64,000 nt of DNA from Buxus sempervirens (taxonomy: Eukaryota; Streptophyta; Magnoliopsida; Buxales; Buxaceae): contig OX387190.1 of the NCBI GenBank assembly GCA_947561395.2, positions 13,944,858 through 14,008,857 of the forward strand, in the 5' to 3' direction. The position numbers and the translations under genes were made by a program. The notes below the pieces were generated by a model. It did not search any database and was not told the DNA's origin. It saw nothing but the letters and a program-made list of their open reading frames with translations. Positions 1 to 11,700 of the stretch are shown one piece after another (position 1 is the first letter of the stretch; the number at the start of each line of letters is the position of its first letter).

Positions 1-1730
1 GTAAAGGGAAGAGAGGAGAATATTAATTCACCCTAGATTCTAGCTGTACATTTTTTTTCCCAAATATTACCCTTCACAAACAAACAATCCCCCACTATAA
101 CGTCTCTGCTAGTGCTCTTCACACATTCAAATTTAAACACACTGGAACTACCTAATTAGAATTGCATACCATCTATTTTTAAAGTGGACTGTTTATCTAA
201 ATGGGTCCCACAAATTTGCTACGCAAGTAGCGAGTACAGTCCCCTAATACATATGAAGAGAAACACAAAACATAGCATCATATGATTTGTTGCTTCCTCA
301 TTTTCTTATATGAGGCAATTGATCTTTCTCTCACCCCATTGACCATTCTTGCCAAAATAAGAGGTTTAGGTCACTACTTTTGGCTATTACATAGCTGAAC
401 CCAAACTTTTTTTTCAATCCTTCTACCTTTTGCATAGTCACATATTCTTTAGCACATGTTCTACTTATTTATTTCCTTTCTTGCTAAACTACTTACGGTA
501 ACAAGGGAACCACCAAAGTCTACCACTGATCTAGCCAGGTCCTTTTGGTAAGAAAGCATAAATTGGGTCCTACTACAACTTGAAAGGAGACCAAATGGTA
601 CACATGATGTTGGTTTTGTAAGTATAAACTGGCTTTTTTTTTTTTTTTTGGGTTTTGTGACAGTTGTAAAGGATTATTCGATTACTTCTTTGAACTAGTT
701 TTTTTACCTGTACTAAGCATAGGTACATATATATTTATATATATTAATTTTGAATAATTTAAAATAACCGCTACAATGAGTAAATATAATAGTTGGACGT
801 TTTGTTATCATGTGTAAGCACGCCAGTAATTTATTTATAGTCCAAGATTTTAATGGCAACAATTCCTTATGTCATTAAATCTTTTATTTGAAGGATTCAA
901 TATATTGCTATCTGTTTTTTTGGCTGCCAATAAAGTCCATTTTAGTGAAACTTATACAATTTTCATCCATGGTGCATTAATGACATAATTGTTCTCATTA
1001 TGTGGGTATAAGCTTTCAATACATTTAGGGATGGCAACCAAAATCCTAACTCGCCCCTATCAGTTTGGTAGCGAGGACAGGTTGGGGTTAATTAATAGTT
1101 ATTAATTAACTATTATTTAATAATTAAATAATTATTATTTAATTAAAGGATTACTATTATAGAAACATTGGGATAACACACTTAAATTATTTAAATAAAT
1201 AATAATAGTTTAACTAATTAAATTTTAATTATATTATATTAGTAAAATAAATATTTCTTGTAAAAATAATAATAAAATAAATATTTAAAGTGGCGCTCAA
1301 AAGGACCACTTTAAATCATATGTCTCATTATTATTGTTAAATAATAGTAAAATAAATATTTAAATTAAGATAGATCTAAATTAACTATTCGTTTTCGTTT
1401 TTCAATTTTAATAACTATTATTATAATTCAGAGATATATCACGGGCAATTGCGGCTAGGAACTCAAAGATATTTTTGATGAAAAGACACGGGCAATCGCA
1501 GATTCAGCAAATTTTTTGGAAAATAGAGAAGTATATCTTTGATTATTTGATTATTACCTTAGTTAAAAATAGTTATGGGTTTCTAGGACTCTGAAAAGAT
1601 AAGGATTAATCTTATAATTTTAATTTAGTTGGGGAAGTCATAAAGATCTCTTCGATAGATAATTATGGTTTCTAGGACTATGAAAGATAAGGATTAATCT
1701 TATAATTTTAATTTAGTTAAAAATAATATT
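1..1730. other. Gene-free AT-rich stretch
   Basis: No reading frame here looks coding. The stretch is rich in short A/T runs (about 1085-1260 is almost pure TTAA/ATT). At about 1028 a sequence starting gggatggcaacc resembles one end of the hAT MITE seen whole at 47270-47586, but no second end was found. A short segment at 1288-1315 (gctcaaaaggaccac) resembles the dispersed repeat described at 1831-2110. Confidence 0.5.
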
Positions 1731-1830
1731 GGAGAAAGGGCCATGTCCACGTTGAGGTCCCTTCTTATTAAAATATTTTGTTCCTATATATTTATTTCTT
1801 TGAGACATCCCTTCTATTTTTTTTAATAAG

Positions 1831-2110
1831 ATTTTTTAAATAAAATTTATCTTGTTTGTGTGGGGACCCAAAAGAGCTATGAGAGAAGAGAGAATATGTA
1901 GACATGAAATAGAGAAAATATTGTGTTTTTTTTAAATAAAATTTATCTTGTTTATATGGAACCCAAAAGAGCTATAAGAGAAGAGAGAATATGTTCACAT
2001 GGAGGAGAGAGAGGATGGGGTGTTTCATTGGAGAAAGAAAGGGACGTCCACGTGGAAAAGAGAAAAATGTGGTGTTTCTGTACTCTGCTTTACTATATAT
2101 ATATGATTAC
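1831..2110. repeat. Dispersed repeat with a local duplication
   Basis: A module containing taaataaaatttatcttgtt, then acccaaaagagctat and gagaagagagaatatg, occurs at about 1833-1900 and again at about 1926-1995. Related text (acccaaaagattataaaag; ggagaaaggttggcatgtcc) lies at 21710-21780 and 22445-22510. The second copy continues into ggacgtccacgtgg. The pattern fits a non-autonomous mobile repeat family; its class and ends were not determined. Confidence 0.5.
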
Positions 2111-2479
2111 ACCAAGCTGCAATTTTTATGCATAGAGGCAGACCCCTAATATGATGAAATCTTCTGCAATGTTTACTTGCATTAGTTTTAGTTGTGAGCG
2201 TGACATGCTGCTGTGTGGAGAATCTGATGGTCAGATTTTTTTCACGTGGGGTCTATGCACGTCTATGATCACATTTCAAAGGCAGAAAGCATACCCTCTA
2301 CAATTTTAACACAAAATCTTGAACCGTGCAAGTACATTAAACACAAAAAAAAAAAACAGACTTGACCCTATTCACTTTGCAACCACATTAGGAAAACACT
2401 TGTCTTTTAATTTGGTTAATCAAACTAGCGGGGTGCATGTGCAATACTGCACATATGTAGAAAGTGATGAGATATAGAT

Positions 2480-2670
2480 GAACTGTAAGGGAAGAAGTGC
2501 GAAGGAATCATTTTGCAACTGTTTAATTTTTAAATGAATTGAGATTAGTATAATTATTATACCCCTTTTTTAATGAAACGAATAAAGTGTAAGGGCATTT
2601 TGCGGGAGTCATATGTAATAATTGGCACGATTTTCAAGGAGATGCTTCCTTTTATATAGAGTGTTTTGTC
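2480..2670. repeat. Dispersed repeat shared with 40720-40860
   Basis: The stretch has cattttgcaactgtttaa, aattgagattag and, after a gap, ttggcacgattttcaagg. The same order with small changes is found near 40733-40835 (gattttgcaactgatta, aattgagacagta, ctggcacgattcccaagg), same strand. Two diverged copies of one unclassified repeat, about 150-190 bp, are the simplest reading. The flanks up to about 4100 contain no supported gene and a T24 run near 3790. Confidence 0.45.
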
Positions 2671-4099
2671 TCGCGCATGTAAGAAGTGCTATTTGGGTCA
2701 GTGATGGGCCAACATTTGTTCGATTTTGGTTCTAAAATTATTAACTGAATTGGACCTGTTTGGGGTTGGCTTGCAGCATTGGTTGAGCCAAACTTTTGGG
2801 TTGATGTTCACTTGTACAAGGCATTTGAGAATGTTAGGGATAAATTCTTCTGCTATAAAGTACGTATGCTTTTGTGGGTACACTGCAGGTGACCTCATCC
2901 CACTTGTGTACTTTTTATGCACTTCGGACAGTGTGCATCTGGGCATAAGAAAAAAGACCTGTACTAGGGAAAGCACGCTCTAATGCTCTATCCACGCGTT
3001 GAAATTGGAAAACAAAAATCTTAAATTATTTTTATAATAGTTATCTGTCCACACAATAAGATTCTTAAAAAAAATTTTAATTATAAATTTATGATAAAAA
3101 GTTAATGTATTTATCTCAATAATTATTTATTTATATACTTATCTTTTTAGTTGTGATAAGATCGTTAAATTAAATATCTTAAAACTATTAGGATTTGAAA
3201 AAGATAGTTATAATTGGTGTGCATATTTTTTGGAATAAGGCAACTACAACGGGTTCTTCTGAACGCCGCAACTACTCTACTGAGAAGATCTAAACCTTTT
3301 CTCAAAAATGACAAGATACTACACTACTGGAAAATGACCTAATTTCTCCCGTATATATAGAACCCCATAAAGATATTGAATAACAGTGAAATTCAAGACA
3401 TCTACATCACAAGCCACATGCTTAAAAATATGGGGCATGGAATGCAATCTTGAGAGGATTTTTTGAGACATGAGGTTACCTACAATTCTCCATCCAAAAG
3501 GAAGGTCAGGAGAGGTATAAATCTACAACCCAAGGAGTAGAAGTGAGCGGACAGTAGCATGGTTTCCTTTTTTTCAGTTCATAATTCTGATCACTATATG
3601 TTTGCATTACTGTAGTACAATTCTATCTTTTACTTTGTGGATGAAATGGCTAATACTCCTCTACCAAAGGCCAAACACTCATGTTTAGGCCTCAAGAGAG
3701 ATTGGAGACCTCTCACCCACCTGGACAGCAGTTATTCATAGATTTTCCTTGGTATTTTTTGGCCCTCAAAATAATCACAATGATATTGTTTTTTTTTTTT
3801 TTTTTTTTTTTTTGTCTCTTTCTAAACCACCATGACGAAACATACACAGGCTAGGTCAACAATGGCATGAAAGTATAATATCACGACTTGGTCCCATGCT
3901 TGGAAAATTCATTTCAATGGTTGAGCTCGAAGGGACCCATTTTGGGGGAAATTTGAAGCATCATGATGAGAAATGGGCCATGCTTAAGCTCCTAATGGAA
4001 CATTAAACTGAATCACTTCATTGACAGTGATTACTGAGCCTCTAAAGCCGGTACAAAGGAAATTCTTCCTGTACCGTCTTCATAAGCCAAGATAGAGGA

Positions 4100-4640
4100 A
4101 AACTATTCTGTGCCAGCCTCAAAACATGATACTACCTAGAAAATCCAGAAAACAAACTCCAAGCAGGTTTGAATCAGCTAAGATTTGGCCAGTTGAACCA
4201 AGGGAGGACATAGGACACGCCAGCCTTTTTACACTGGATTTTGGGCTTAAACCCTTAGCCCAAAAAGTTGTGGGCCTTCCAACAGGCCAACTCACCCACA
4301 TGAATAAAATTGCAATGAAAATGGTCCAAAGTCCGTTAAGGACTCAATCCATATATGGTCATGGGCTGATCCAAATCCAAGCCATCCCCTCTTCATCCTC
4401 TTTGGGCCAAAGCCCACCATAGAACAAATGACTGTGGGCCTTCCAATTGGGCTCACTCAGAAAACTCACCTTACTTGGATTAAGAAAGATAAAAACAAAT
4501 GGATAACTGGGTCAAATCCAATGAGGCCCATGCAAGCCAATCAGATGCATGCTAGAATAGACTAGCGAGTCAACTCAGACAGACTGGTGATAATGGGGGG
4601 GTGGGGGTATCTACAAAATTCCCTAAATTATAACCGGATC
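4100..4640 (+). repeat. Degraded fragment of a Gypsy-like LTR related to 34347-37806
   Basis: The fragment has the same style and order of text as the 3' part of the solo LTR at 34347-37806: repeated gggcc/agccca blocks, gtgggccttccaa followed by a variant of ggggcccacc, and an end with a run of G and gtatctac matching the ggggtgtctac of that LTR. It has no coding capacity; open frames of 60-98 codons on both strands are chance. It is probably an old truncated LTR copy of the same or a sister family. Confidence 0.5.
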
Positions 4641-4665
4641 ACTTAGCCTGAAACTTTGAAAGCAA

Positions 4666-4981
4666 ACCATAAACCTAAGTATATGTTTACACCCTCCTTT
4701 TTTGAAAATTTAGACAGTGGCAACCCTATAAACCAGTTAAGTAAAGTCCCAAACCTAGAAAACTAAAACTGGATGCTGACACTTGTCAAGGTATGCCCTA
4801 ACTGACATGCACATAGCCTGGTGACCATAAACCTAAGTATATGTTTACACCCTCCTTTTTTGAAAATTTAGACAGTGGCAACCCTATAAACCAGTTAAGT
4901 AAAGTCCCAAACCTAGAAAACTAAAACTGGACGTTGACACTTGTCAAGGTATCCCCTAACTGACATGCACATAGCCTGGTG
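4666..4981. repeat. Tandem duplication, 158-bp unit, two copies
   Basis: Two head-to-tail copies run 4666-4823 and 4824-4981, both beginning accataaacctaagtatatg and ending acatagcctggtga. They differ at only a few positions (for example gatgctgac versus gacgttgac, and tatgccct versus tatcccct), so the duplication is fairly recent. No gene is visible in it or up to 5239. Confidence 0.9.
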
Positions 4982-5239
4982 ATTCCGCTAGGGAGACGGT
5001 CTAACCTAATTAGGAGGGTTGATCTGGCCATTGCATATGTATGACTGGGGTATTTGAGTGGTTGCAATTAGAGAAACATGGGATGTCGAAATAGCGTATG
5101 ATAGCATTCATTGCGTAGCCCTAGATTCGCATTACAAGCCATTCTTATCCACCCTTAGAAACCACCCCAAGCTCATGCATTGAATCCAAAGAAATGTGGG
5201 CTTGGCCACTTGAGTCTGTTGGAAGCATCCTAAGTCTAA

Positions 5240-6794
5240 GGGGGCGTTTGGTGGGCATTATAGAATTTGGATTCTATTAGAATCCGATTCCATAATCCAA
5301 AAGGTGTGTTTGGTTGGGATTTTAAGGCCGGATTCTACTATCCGGTTGTATAATCAAACCCATAATCAGTATCTCCTTCTTTGGTGATTATAGGGATTAT
5401 GGACATTGGTGCTTATATTTCTAAAACCTGTGATTCTAGAGATTATGTATGACATATTATATAAAACATATTATAATAAATAATAATATTATAAGTATTA
5501 TAATATAATATATTCTGTTATATGATATATAATTGATAATACAATATTAAATTATATTACATGTAATATAAATATTATTAATATAAATATCATTATTATA
5601 ATAATATTATACATTATTATATTATATATAATAATATATAATAAATTATAAATTTCAATATAATGTACATTATAAATAATAATAATTATGATAATATATT
5701 ATTTTAATAACAACAAATTGTCATATAACTTATATTACATTATAATAATATTCTCTTATTATTATAATAATATTATATTATTCTAATAAACATATTATTA
5801 TATCATAAAATATAATAATATAATAAATTTAATATATTGTAATAAATATAATATTATAATAAATATATTATATTTAATATAATAATATTTTATAAATTAT
5901 AATATAACTTATATTACAATTTATTTTATAATTAATTATACTATAATATTATTATAATAATATTATAATATTATATTATTATATAATAATCTGAAACATA
6001 TTAATATATTATATATTTTAAACAAATTGATATATTAATATTAATAATATTATATTGTTACAATAAACATATTATATACATATATATTTAATATAATAAT
6101 ATTCAAATTTAATATTATATTAATATTAACATATATAATATATATTAATATATTTAACAAATTTAATATTATAATATATTATATTTATTAAATTTAGTGT
6201 TACAATAAATTTATTATAATATTATATATAATATACATAAAGTTTGAGTTATAATAAACATAAATTATATTATTATAAAATTATATATTATAATAAGTTA
6301 TAATATACATAATATTATTATAATATTATATTCTAAATAATAATACTATTATAACTATTATATATATTATATAATATTATAACTATTATATATATTATAT
6401 AATATTTATAATATCATATAATATATAATATTATAATATAATATATATTATTATATAATATTATTATATTATTATTATAATGTTATATATAAATTTATAT
6501 ATTATATAAAAATATACATGTCACCTAATAATATATATGTAAATACGACTTTAATTTTTCTATATATATATTATATTATTTTTATGTAATTTTTAATAAA
6601 AAAACTCCAAATTTAATATCAATAATCAGTGGCAACCAAACAAAATTCCAAATTCTAATTTAAAAATCTGAGTTCACAATCCAACTTATCAAAATAGGAT
6701 TTTGGTTTTCTAAAATCAAGGAAATATAATCTGGGTTATAGAATCTGGGATTAGAATCCTAATCCAGATTCTATAATGCCCACCAAACGCCACC
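5240..6794. mobile_element. Tourist-like (PIF/Harbinger-type) element with A/T-only core
   Basis: The left end ggggcgtttggtgggcatta and the right end form long imperfect terminal inverted repeats: the right end read on the other strand is ggtggcgtttggtgggcatt. Both continue into similar attatagaat(t/c)tggatt text. The element is flanked by the 3-bp direct repeat taa (5237-5239 and 6795-6797), the usual Tourist/PIF target. Between about 5450 and 6590 it is almost only A and T, with no reading frame. At 1555 bp it is long for a Tourist MITE; the core may have grown by A/T repeat expansion. Confidence 0.75.
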
Positions 6795-7345
6795 TAAGTT
6801 AGACAATTAGAAGCATAAGAAAACCAGCCACTGTAAATCCATTATTTACTTCTTCTAAAAAGAGTCGGTAAGTCTTCTATAACTCACGGCCTAGCAGGCT
6901 AGTGTTTTGTAACAAATTAAAGACTTCGGAGTTTCCTTACACAAGTTCATCTAGTAGCCCTATCCACTAAGGCATAAATCCTTTTAAGGCTACGCACATT
7001 TTTAATTTTGTATGTGTTTTATTTTTTCTGATGGTAATGAGAAATCAAGGATGGTGGTATCATCATCAAAAGTAAAGAGAGAGCATAAGCATATGCATCA
7101 TGTGTACGAGCACTTCGAGATCATACAACACAGGCACTGACCCACCTGGTAAATATTGTCTTGAAAATGCACGAAAGCTTTTCAACAAGGCCACTCACGC
7201 CATGGCATAAATCAAATCATCCTTCAAGGCCTGCGTCAAATCAACTTTCATGGCGTACAAAACATAGCCTTCCAAGGCGTACATTAAATTACGTCAAATT
7301 ATCCTTCCAGATGCACATCAAATTGTCTTTCAAGATGTATATTAG

Positions 7346-7531
7346 TCCTGGAGGTACGCTTGCTCCAAGGTCTTAGGTTCAAACTCTCGTAGACTTAACC
7401 TCTTGGAACCACCGCCAGGGCCTTTGGCGTGATAATTACCTGGTCTGCGTGAGACGGGAGGACTTCACAGGCCCTCAGGGATTAGTCAGTTGCAAGCTGG
7501 TCGGACACCCCGAGGTACCAAAAAAAAAAAA
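7346..7531 (+). mobile_element. SINE-like element with poly(A) tail
   Basis: The segment contains ggttcaaactctcg, which resembles a polymerase III B box, has no protein-coding content, and ends in cggacaccccgaggtacc followed by A12 (7520-7531). The tail resembles that of the shorter insertion at 39965-40095 (cccggatatcctgagttcc plus A run), so both may belong to one Au-like plant SINE family. The 5' end is estimated from where the minisatellite is interrupted; no clear target-site duplication was found. Confidence 0.55.
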
Positions 7532-7642
7532 TTTGCCTTCCACAAAGAATCATCTTTTATAAAGTACATTTAATCACATTTTATGGTGCACATTAAACAG
7601 TTTTTTATGGCAAACATCAAACTGCCTTTATTGGGGTACAAC

Positions 7643-7978
7643 CAAGGTTTACAATTTCGGCGGCACGCCCTGAAATTTCGGTACAGGGACCCCCGGCGAT
7701 GCGTTTCGCCAGGGAAAATCGTTCTGGGTGCAACGCCATCAAATCACCGAAATTTCAACGATTTGTCACCAGCACAAGCGGCGTGCCGAGCGGCACGGAC
7801 CGGCACGGACGAAACAGAAAAAAAAAATCAGTTTTTATACATGAAACGAAGCGGCGTGCCAACGAAATTTCCACCGACACGAAAAAAAAACCCGATTTTT
7901 TGCCTTTTTAATTTTCCACCGAAATTTCGTTTTGGCCGATGGGCGTGCCGCCCATCGGCACCGAAACGTAGAACCTTG
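7643..7978. mobile_element. hAT-type MITE, 336 bp, with 8-bp TSD
   Basis: Terminal inverted repeats caaggtttacaatttcgg and (from the right end) caaggttctacgtttcgg are flanked by perfect 8-bp target-site duplications ggtacaac at 7635-7642 and 7979-7986. An 8-bp TSD and short inverted ends are typical of the hAT superfamily. The interior is rich in ggcacgg/cgtgcc palindromic words and codes for nothing. Sister copies with caaggtt ends are at 46858-47130 and 55351-56360. Confidence 0.9.
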
Positions 7979-8470
7979 GGTACAACAAATCACTTTTCAC
8001 GAAATGCATTTCAATTGGCCGCTAAACGTGGCACACAAAGACATCACCAATTACGACATATATATTCACTTCATCACCACTCATGGTGTACAGCAAACCG
8101 CCACTCATGTCATACATTCCACCTCGCCATCATAGACTGCCATCTCATGGCACAGTTTCATGGTTTCAACTCACAACACAATTTTCAAAAATCTCCAACC
8201 ACTGCACGTCCAACTGATCAGAATCCCCATAAAAAGATTATAAAAACAGAAGCATTTTGCACCATCTAACTGGCAGATTAAATTTTCTAAGCTTAACTAA
8301 AGGTTTTCAATTAAATCAAACATAATCAAATGTACAAGATTGTTTGATCAGGTTGATATTTGGCAGGGATATTTTCCAGTGGAAACCATAAGGTGGGAGA
8401 GTTCTTATCAATTTCATAAGCTACAGATAATAATATGGTGCTTTGAAACTATTATGGATCTCCATGACTA

Positions 8471-8540
8471 CATTTTTACCTTGAAATAACATATTCTAGA
8501 AACAACATTTTTACCTTGAAATAACATATTCTAGAAACAA
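8471..8540. repeat. 35-bp exact tandem duplication
   Basis: The unit starting catttttaccttgaaataac is repeated head to tail at 8471-8505 and 8506-8540. It lies about 230 bp beyond the stop codon of the GPN3 gene, so it could fall in that gene's 3' UTR or just downstream. Confidence 0.9.
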
Positions 8541-8770
8541 CTTCAAAACTAAGAACTTTTCTCTTTTCTTTTTTCTTCTTTTATCTCCCAGGCTTGACCA
8601 TAAAAGTAGTAACTTTTCATACATAATTATAGCACAAGACCACTATTGAGAGAAAATATCAAAAGAAAACAGATCAAACTATGAGCAATTTGAGGTTTCC
8701 CTTCTATCATTATCTCCTCCATATTTGCCTCTCTTTGCTAAGTTTATACACCTCCACAGTGATCAGCAGC

Positions 8771-11700
8771 TTATTCATCATCCTCTGGGTCAAAATCTTT
8801 TACCTTAACGTCTGCATCTTCACCATACTGAATACAATTGTCGATGTGGGACAATACATACTGTATGCTGCAAAGGTTACAGAAGCAGCTATTAGAAACA
8901 ACAGAAGCAAACAGAATGTACCCCTCCTTCACAAAGGCTAGTCGAGGAGGAAAAAAGAAAAAAAAAGTGATTATTATGGCTTTTATACATAATCCTAACC
9001 TTTTAGCTTAATTTGTTTATTAGTACTAAAGTATTGGAATCCATTTAAATAAGGGCACTTATCCCATTTCTTTCACATACCTGTGTTTCTCGTATGACTT
9101 CTCCCTACATTTTCTCAAATCAATTCTAAATGCTCCACTCTCAAGATTTCATTCTATTTTTCTCTCAAATCAAATCTAAAATTTTGAATTTAAAGTAATG
9201 TTATTGGCTCCAGAAACAGTGTTTCTAATTAAACCATCAATCCAATTGAAATTGACAGTTCGACCATCAATCTAATCTAGTTTTTACACACAAATTGAAC
9301 ATATAATTGTCATAATGGTCAAGATGTTAGCTTGTCGTTAAACATTATAACAAAAGAACATAAGGCTGATGTTTCAAATTTTTATTGGAACTTCTTATTA
9401 CTAAAAAAGTTTGAATATTTAAATAAACCTAATGTAATATTGTAATAACATTAAAGCAATGGTAACTGCCAAGGAAAAAAAAAACAAAATACTAGCTATC
9501 GTATTAGTTAACAAAAGATTTGGAAATAATATAATACTCTTTCAAGCCATATCAAAGAAATACACTGCTTAAAACAAGGTATCAATCTTACATATAGAAT
9601 CCCACTATTGCTTCCACATATAGTACCCATCCAGGGGATTACAACTTCATTTCTGTTTTACTATAATTTTAACAGATAACCCTTGCAATGACCTAGAATT
9701 ACCAAATTATGATCTCTGGATGGCCAAAGATACGTTTGATTGAGCACTGGAGAAAGTACTCTCTACGCTTTAAAATCCTCTCCAATATCTAAGTCAATGT
9801 AATAGACCTTAAGGCTACCACCAAAAAGAGAGGGAAAAAAAAAGTAATAGACCTTAAGGCTATATCTTAATGCCAAAAGTATACTAGAAAGCTAAGGAAA
9901 GAAAGCAATGTGATAGAATAAGTGATTCAGAATTCAAGAAAAATGAGTGCAATATGTTCAGATATTGCAAGAATATGCAGGAAAGTTGAATAATACAGGG
10001 GTATTTTTGGTTATAAGATGAGATACCAAAAGGAGGAATCTTGCATATTCCCACATTTCCGATGCCACGCAGAGATATGTGGAGACTTGTGGTAATGAAT
10101 GTGAAGATATTTTCTATCAGCCGCAATCTTTCGCAAACCAATAGTCCATCCAAATGCCTCATTTTACAAGGAAGTTAGCCTTCCAGCATATTCCCACAAA
10201 AGGGGATCTAACTAAACTAATCTCATGATATGTACCCGGTTGACAGTATCTAAAATCCAAAGCGGTCCTAAAAGAAAAGATGTTGCAAGCACTACACAAC
10301 TGACATCGACTTAATCGACTTGGCATCTGCAGAAGATTTAAATTCTCAATTCATGACATTTCACTAATAATACTTATGTTTCAGTGGATAGGAACCACCA
10401 CCTCACAAATGTGCCACAAGGCAAACCCTGGTTCATCAAGTCTTTAATAAGACAGAGATTGCAGTACCAGAATCGGGAAAAGTGAGGGAGATGACTAGCC
10501 TGTAGCGTCTTATAAGTTAAGTCATGCCACTGAATTCATGTCATTCACGCACACATAACAGATATGACTATCCTGACCAGTAATCAGTCACAATGATGCT
10601 TGAGAGGGTAAGAACCACTCCCTCACATCCATGCCACAGTTTGAACCATAGTCCACCAGATCTTTAGATTGCTAGTACAAATAACCTAGACAAGTTGCAA
10701 ACATGACTAGCCTCTTATATGTTACAACCATGCTACCTAAATTAGCATACATATACACACACAAGTGCATGTTAACCACAAAAATAAACGCATATATGCA
10801 CAGGCACACAGAAAACGAAGTGAAAGGGGGTACCTGCTCTCCTTCCTCAAGTCCAGAGGCAAGAAGCTCACCATGCTATACTCGTCCACCTAACATAAAG
10901 AAAAAATGATTATATAGACATTAGAAATCCTCTAAGCAAAACTTCACAGCCTGTGAAAGCTTCAAATCTGAGCAGTTCCCTGCAAAAAAATTATCATACT
11001 TGATCCACACCAATGAAAACCAAAAACTAGTTCAAATATAATTATTCCAGCTATTTTATCACAAATATTCTGAAAGAAAGAGTAAAATTTCAAGGTCGTT
11101 GCCACCTGTAATATTTGAGACCAAAGTAATTATTTTATCACAAATATAATTATTCCAGTTATTTTATCACAACTATAATTATTCCAGATATTTTATCACA
11201 AATATTCTGGCAGAAAGCATAAAATGTCAAGGTTGTTGCCACCTGTAGTATTTGAGATCACAGTAAAAGTGTGATTATAACAACTTCAAAAAAATATTTA
11301 TAAAGAATCATTAAACGTGGAAGAGCATGGAAGAGATTAGTGTAGTATAGTGGTTGACTTAATTATTTAATAGAATTTTGCAAACCAGAAAATGATAAAT
11401 TCTTGGGGAGAGAGCTTGGTTATATACCCATATACAATTATAAAGTTATTCAAAACAAAAATAAATTATCATGGAATTAAGCTCATGCAGCATACCATAG
11501 TGAAAGAAAAAAAAAGTTAAGAAGAGAAATAGCTTGTGGAGGTGTGTAGGGATGCTAAGAAAGATGGGCTCTAAAAGAGATCGTCTGGTTCGTAGGGAGG
11601 TGGCGTGTAGAGATGCTAGGAAATGTTGGTGTGTAGAGATGCTAGGAAATGTGGGCTAAACTTGGGGAACACATCGACTCGTGACTCCACCGTTCTATAT

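Larger units (their letters stand above)
7165..8180. repeat. Degenerate minisatellite split by two insertions
   Basis: Short diverged units of about 25-35 bp recur: variants of cttccaaggcgtacattaaa, ccttccagatgcacatcaaa, gtctttcaagatgtatatta, attttatggtgcacattaaa and tttttatggcaaacatcaaa. They occupy about 7165-7345, 7532-7642 and 7987-8180. The gaps are filled by a SINE-like element (7346-7531) and a hAT MITE (7643-7978). An open frame of 228 codons across the region is not a gene, because it runs through all three repeat types. Confidence 0.6.

Noticed and set aside
2698..2983. Overlapping frames of 92 and 85 codons on opposite strands
   Set aside because: Mutually antisense, no recognisable protein, no exon-like borders.
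7390..7410. tRNA gene near the B-box-like sequence
   Set aside because: No cloverleaf or matching acceptor stem; the poly(A) end points to a SINE.
7583..8269. Open frame of 228 codons on the plus strand
   Set aside because: It runs through a minisatellite and a complete hAT MITE and its content follows their repeats; no protein likeness.
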